Below the pieces are notes generated by a model, which ran no database searches, was not told the origin of the DNA, and saw only the letters and a list, made by a program, of their open reading frames with translations. This document shows positions 62,427 through 64,000 of a DNA stretch of 64,000 nt, piece after piece; positions within the stretch are counted from its first letter, which is position 1; every line of letters begins with the position of its first letter. The DNA comes from Circinella umbellata. Its lineage: Eukaryota > Mucoromycota > Mucoromycetes > Mucorales > Lichtheimiaceae. Made by a program: the position numbers and the translations under genes. The stretch spans positions 1 through 64,000 of the forward strand of contig JAIWNF010000029.1 in NCBI GenBank assembly GCA_025093555.1. Direction: 5' to 3'.

Positions 62427-64000
62427 AAAAAAAAAGTGAAAAGAATCTAGTAGTAGTTAATTTGTTGTTCTAAAACAAGTAAAAGAAAAAAAAGAAAAAT
62501 ATAATGATCATGAGAAGAGAAAAAAAAACCTGTTCTCTTCTTTTTTTGTACAATAATATACTTTTAGAATGAATGATATTGTACCAATAGAATATATCGA
62601 TAATTATTAATATATATTTTAGACAACAGTATTTCCCGAGTTGTACATTTTTTGTTTGTTTTACAGTACTTGTATAATAGTGATGTGTATATAGAAAGAG
62701 ATAGAGATCGGAACTGTCGGTTCAGTTTACCGACGGCGATGATAATAACAACAACAATAGATGTTGTGTATCTCTCTTTTCTCCTCCTTGAAGTTTCATA
62801 GTTATAAAAATGGAAATCCGTCAAAGTTTAGAGCAAGAAAAATCATGCACATTCAATTTATTTGTGATTTTCATCAACCCAACCAATTTGATACTTTCTA
62901 TAAGATAATACGTAGTATGTATTTACGTACACGGTAGCAAACAACATCACCAATGATAACAACAGAAAATAGCGCAGTTATACAAAAAAAAAGAACTTAG
63001 AATAGTTATTGGTACGCTAACAAAATAACAAAACGGTCATCATGCTTTTTTGTTGATTAATAACAATGCATACACAAAAATCTTAACGAGACTCCCTGTT
63101 TCATAACGATTGTTTCCAAAAAAAAAAATGATAGATTTTCTTCATCATTACCTACATTCAATCATTGACCACACTATCCATTTGTTTAATCTCAATTTAT
63201 TAATATAGTAGACATTATTATTTTCCGGAAGGAAACATATAGATATACATGTCAAAACCAAAAATGAAATCTATTATTAGCTATCTGTTATGATATCGTA
63301 GTGGTATTATAACGATTGTTTGTTTGAATACGCTTACACTAATAAGTAGAAAAATAGAGTTTGAAATCATCTCAAATTAAGTTTTTCTCCCAATGAATAA
63401 TTTGGTTGAACTGCGGATAGCGCCGTAGCTATTTTCTTTATTGTCATCTTATACGTGGCGCGTTGACAATCACGGACAAAACACAACATACATTGGGGTA
63501 ATAAAACCCCAATTACTCAAAAGCTACTTGATTTGGAATAAGTCCGAGCGTACATATGGCTACTTTTTTCTTAGCAAATCAACCAAAGTTAGTAATAATG
63601 GACAAAGGATGATTGCGAATGACGAATAATTTCTTCTCCTCTATTCGCATAACACGCAAATCGGAAGACATTTCCGAAGCTATCAGTTTAAAAGATTGTC
63701 AGATGTCAGTTGCCTTTTTTTATGTTGTAATTGGGAACAGTGTCATATTATCCTGATAGTTAAAAAAGGTATAGCATAAAAAAAACTACATTTACGTAGA
63801 TGTGTCAAATGAGGAAGCAGTTATAATATAGATTGAAATAAAAAAAACTTGCTAATATACGTAATTAATTATCTTTGTTATAATGATCAATGATCCGATG
63901 TAGATTTTATGATGTATTGTATAGTCATTATTATAAAGAATATGTAGTTGAAGCTGAAACCTGAGCTATGATACATAAATATCTCTTCGTGTGTAGTAGT
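62427..64000. other. Intergenic to window end
   Basis: AT-rich with scattered A/T runs. About 63,400-63,630 is less biased and holds a 62-codon plus-strand frame that I cannot assign. No RNA gene or element end is recognisable. Confidence 0.45.

Overview
The window is nuclear DNA from a filamentous fungus, most likely an early-diverging Mucoromycota/Mucorales species. The reasons are very AT-rich intergenic DNA, many short introns (mostly 50-150 nt, GTAAGT-like donors, TATAG/TTTAG acceptors), long homopolymer tracts, and F-box/LRR and transposase families of the kind common in that group. No tRNA, rRNA, CRISPR array or bacterial-type operon is visible. Exon coordinates were read by hand from splice signals and frame continuity. 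They should be close, but no cDNA supports them.

Layout. 1-6.7 kb is a mobile-element graveyard. Two nearly identical direct repeats of about 1 kb bracket a broken hAT transposase, a broken PD-(D/E)XK (Rpn-like) transposase/nuclease ORF split by a ~500 bp insertion, and a Tc1/mariner (DD34E) transposase with two frameshifts. 6.7-15 kb holds a truncated F-box pseudogene, ATG29 (autophagy), a second Tc1/mariner relic and a near-intact TPR/F-box/LRR gene. 15.4-42.3 kb is a dense housekeeping block: FGAM synthase (ADE6, -), GTP cyclohydrolase I (+), an uncharacterised fungal protein (-), NAD-isocitrate dehydrogenase subunit 1 (+), mitochondrial asparaginyl-tRNA synthetase (-), poly(A) polymerase (+), a Sel1-repeat protein (+), an FKBP-TPR immunophilin (+), the 60S biogenesis factor REI1 (-) and a large BRE4/FUSC-like membrane protein (-). 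42.3-48 kb is gene-poor and carries a decayed F-box/LRR fragment and some unexplained coding-like pieces. 48-51 kb has an ArsB/NhaD-like anion permease (+) and a tiny CYSTM protein (-). 52.7-56.1 kb is a 13-exon Ulp2/SENP6-7-type SUMO protease (-). 56.1-60.7 kb is gene-free. 60.7-62.4 kb is a short-chain dehydrogenase (+), and the rest has no gene I can support.

How the genes relate. Most are unlinked housekeeping functions. The one suggestive pairing is ADE6 with GTP cyclohydrolase I, transcribed divergently from a 1.16 kb shared region that carries a TGACTCA (Gcn4/Bas1-type) site. One enzyme builds purines and the other drains GTP into pteridine/folate, whose one-carbon carriers feed purine synthesis. 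AsnRS/PAP1 and the uncharacterised gene/IDH1 are also divergent pairs. FKBP/REI1 and ArsB/CYSTM are convergent.
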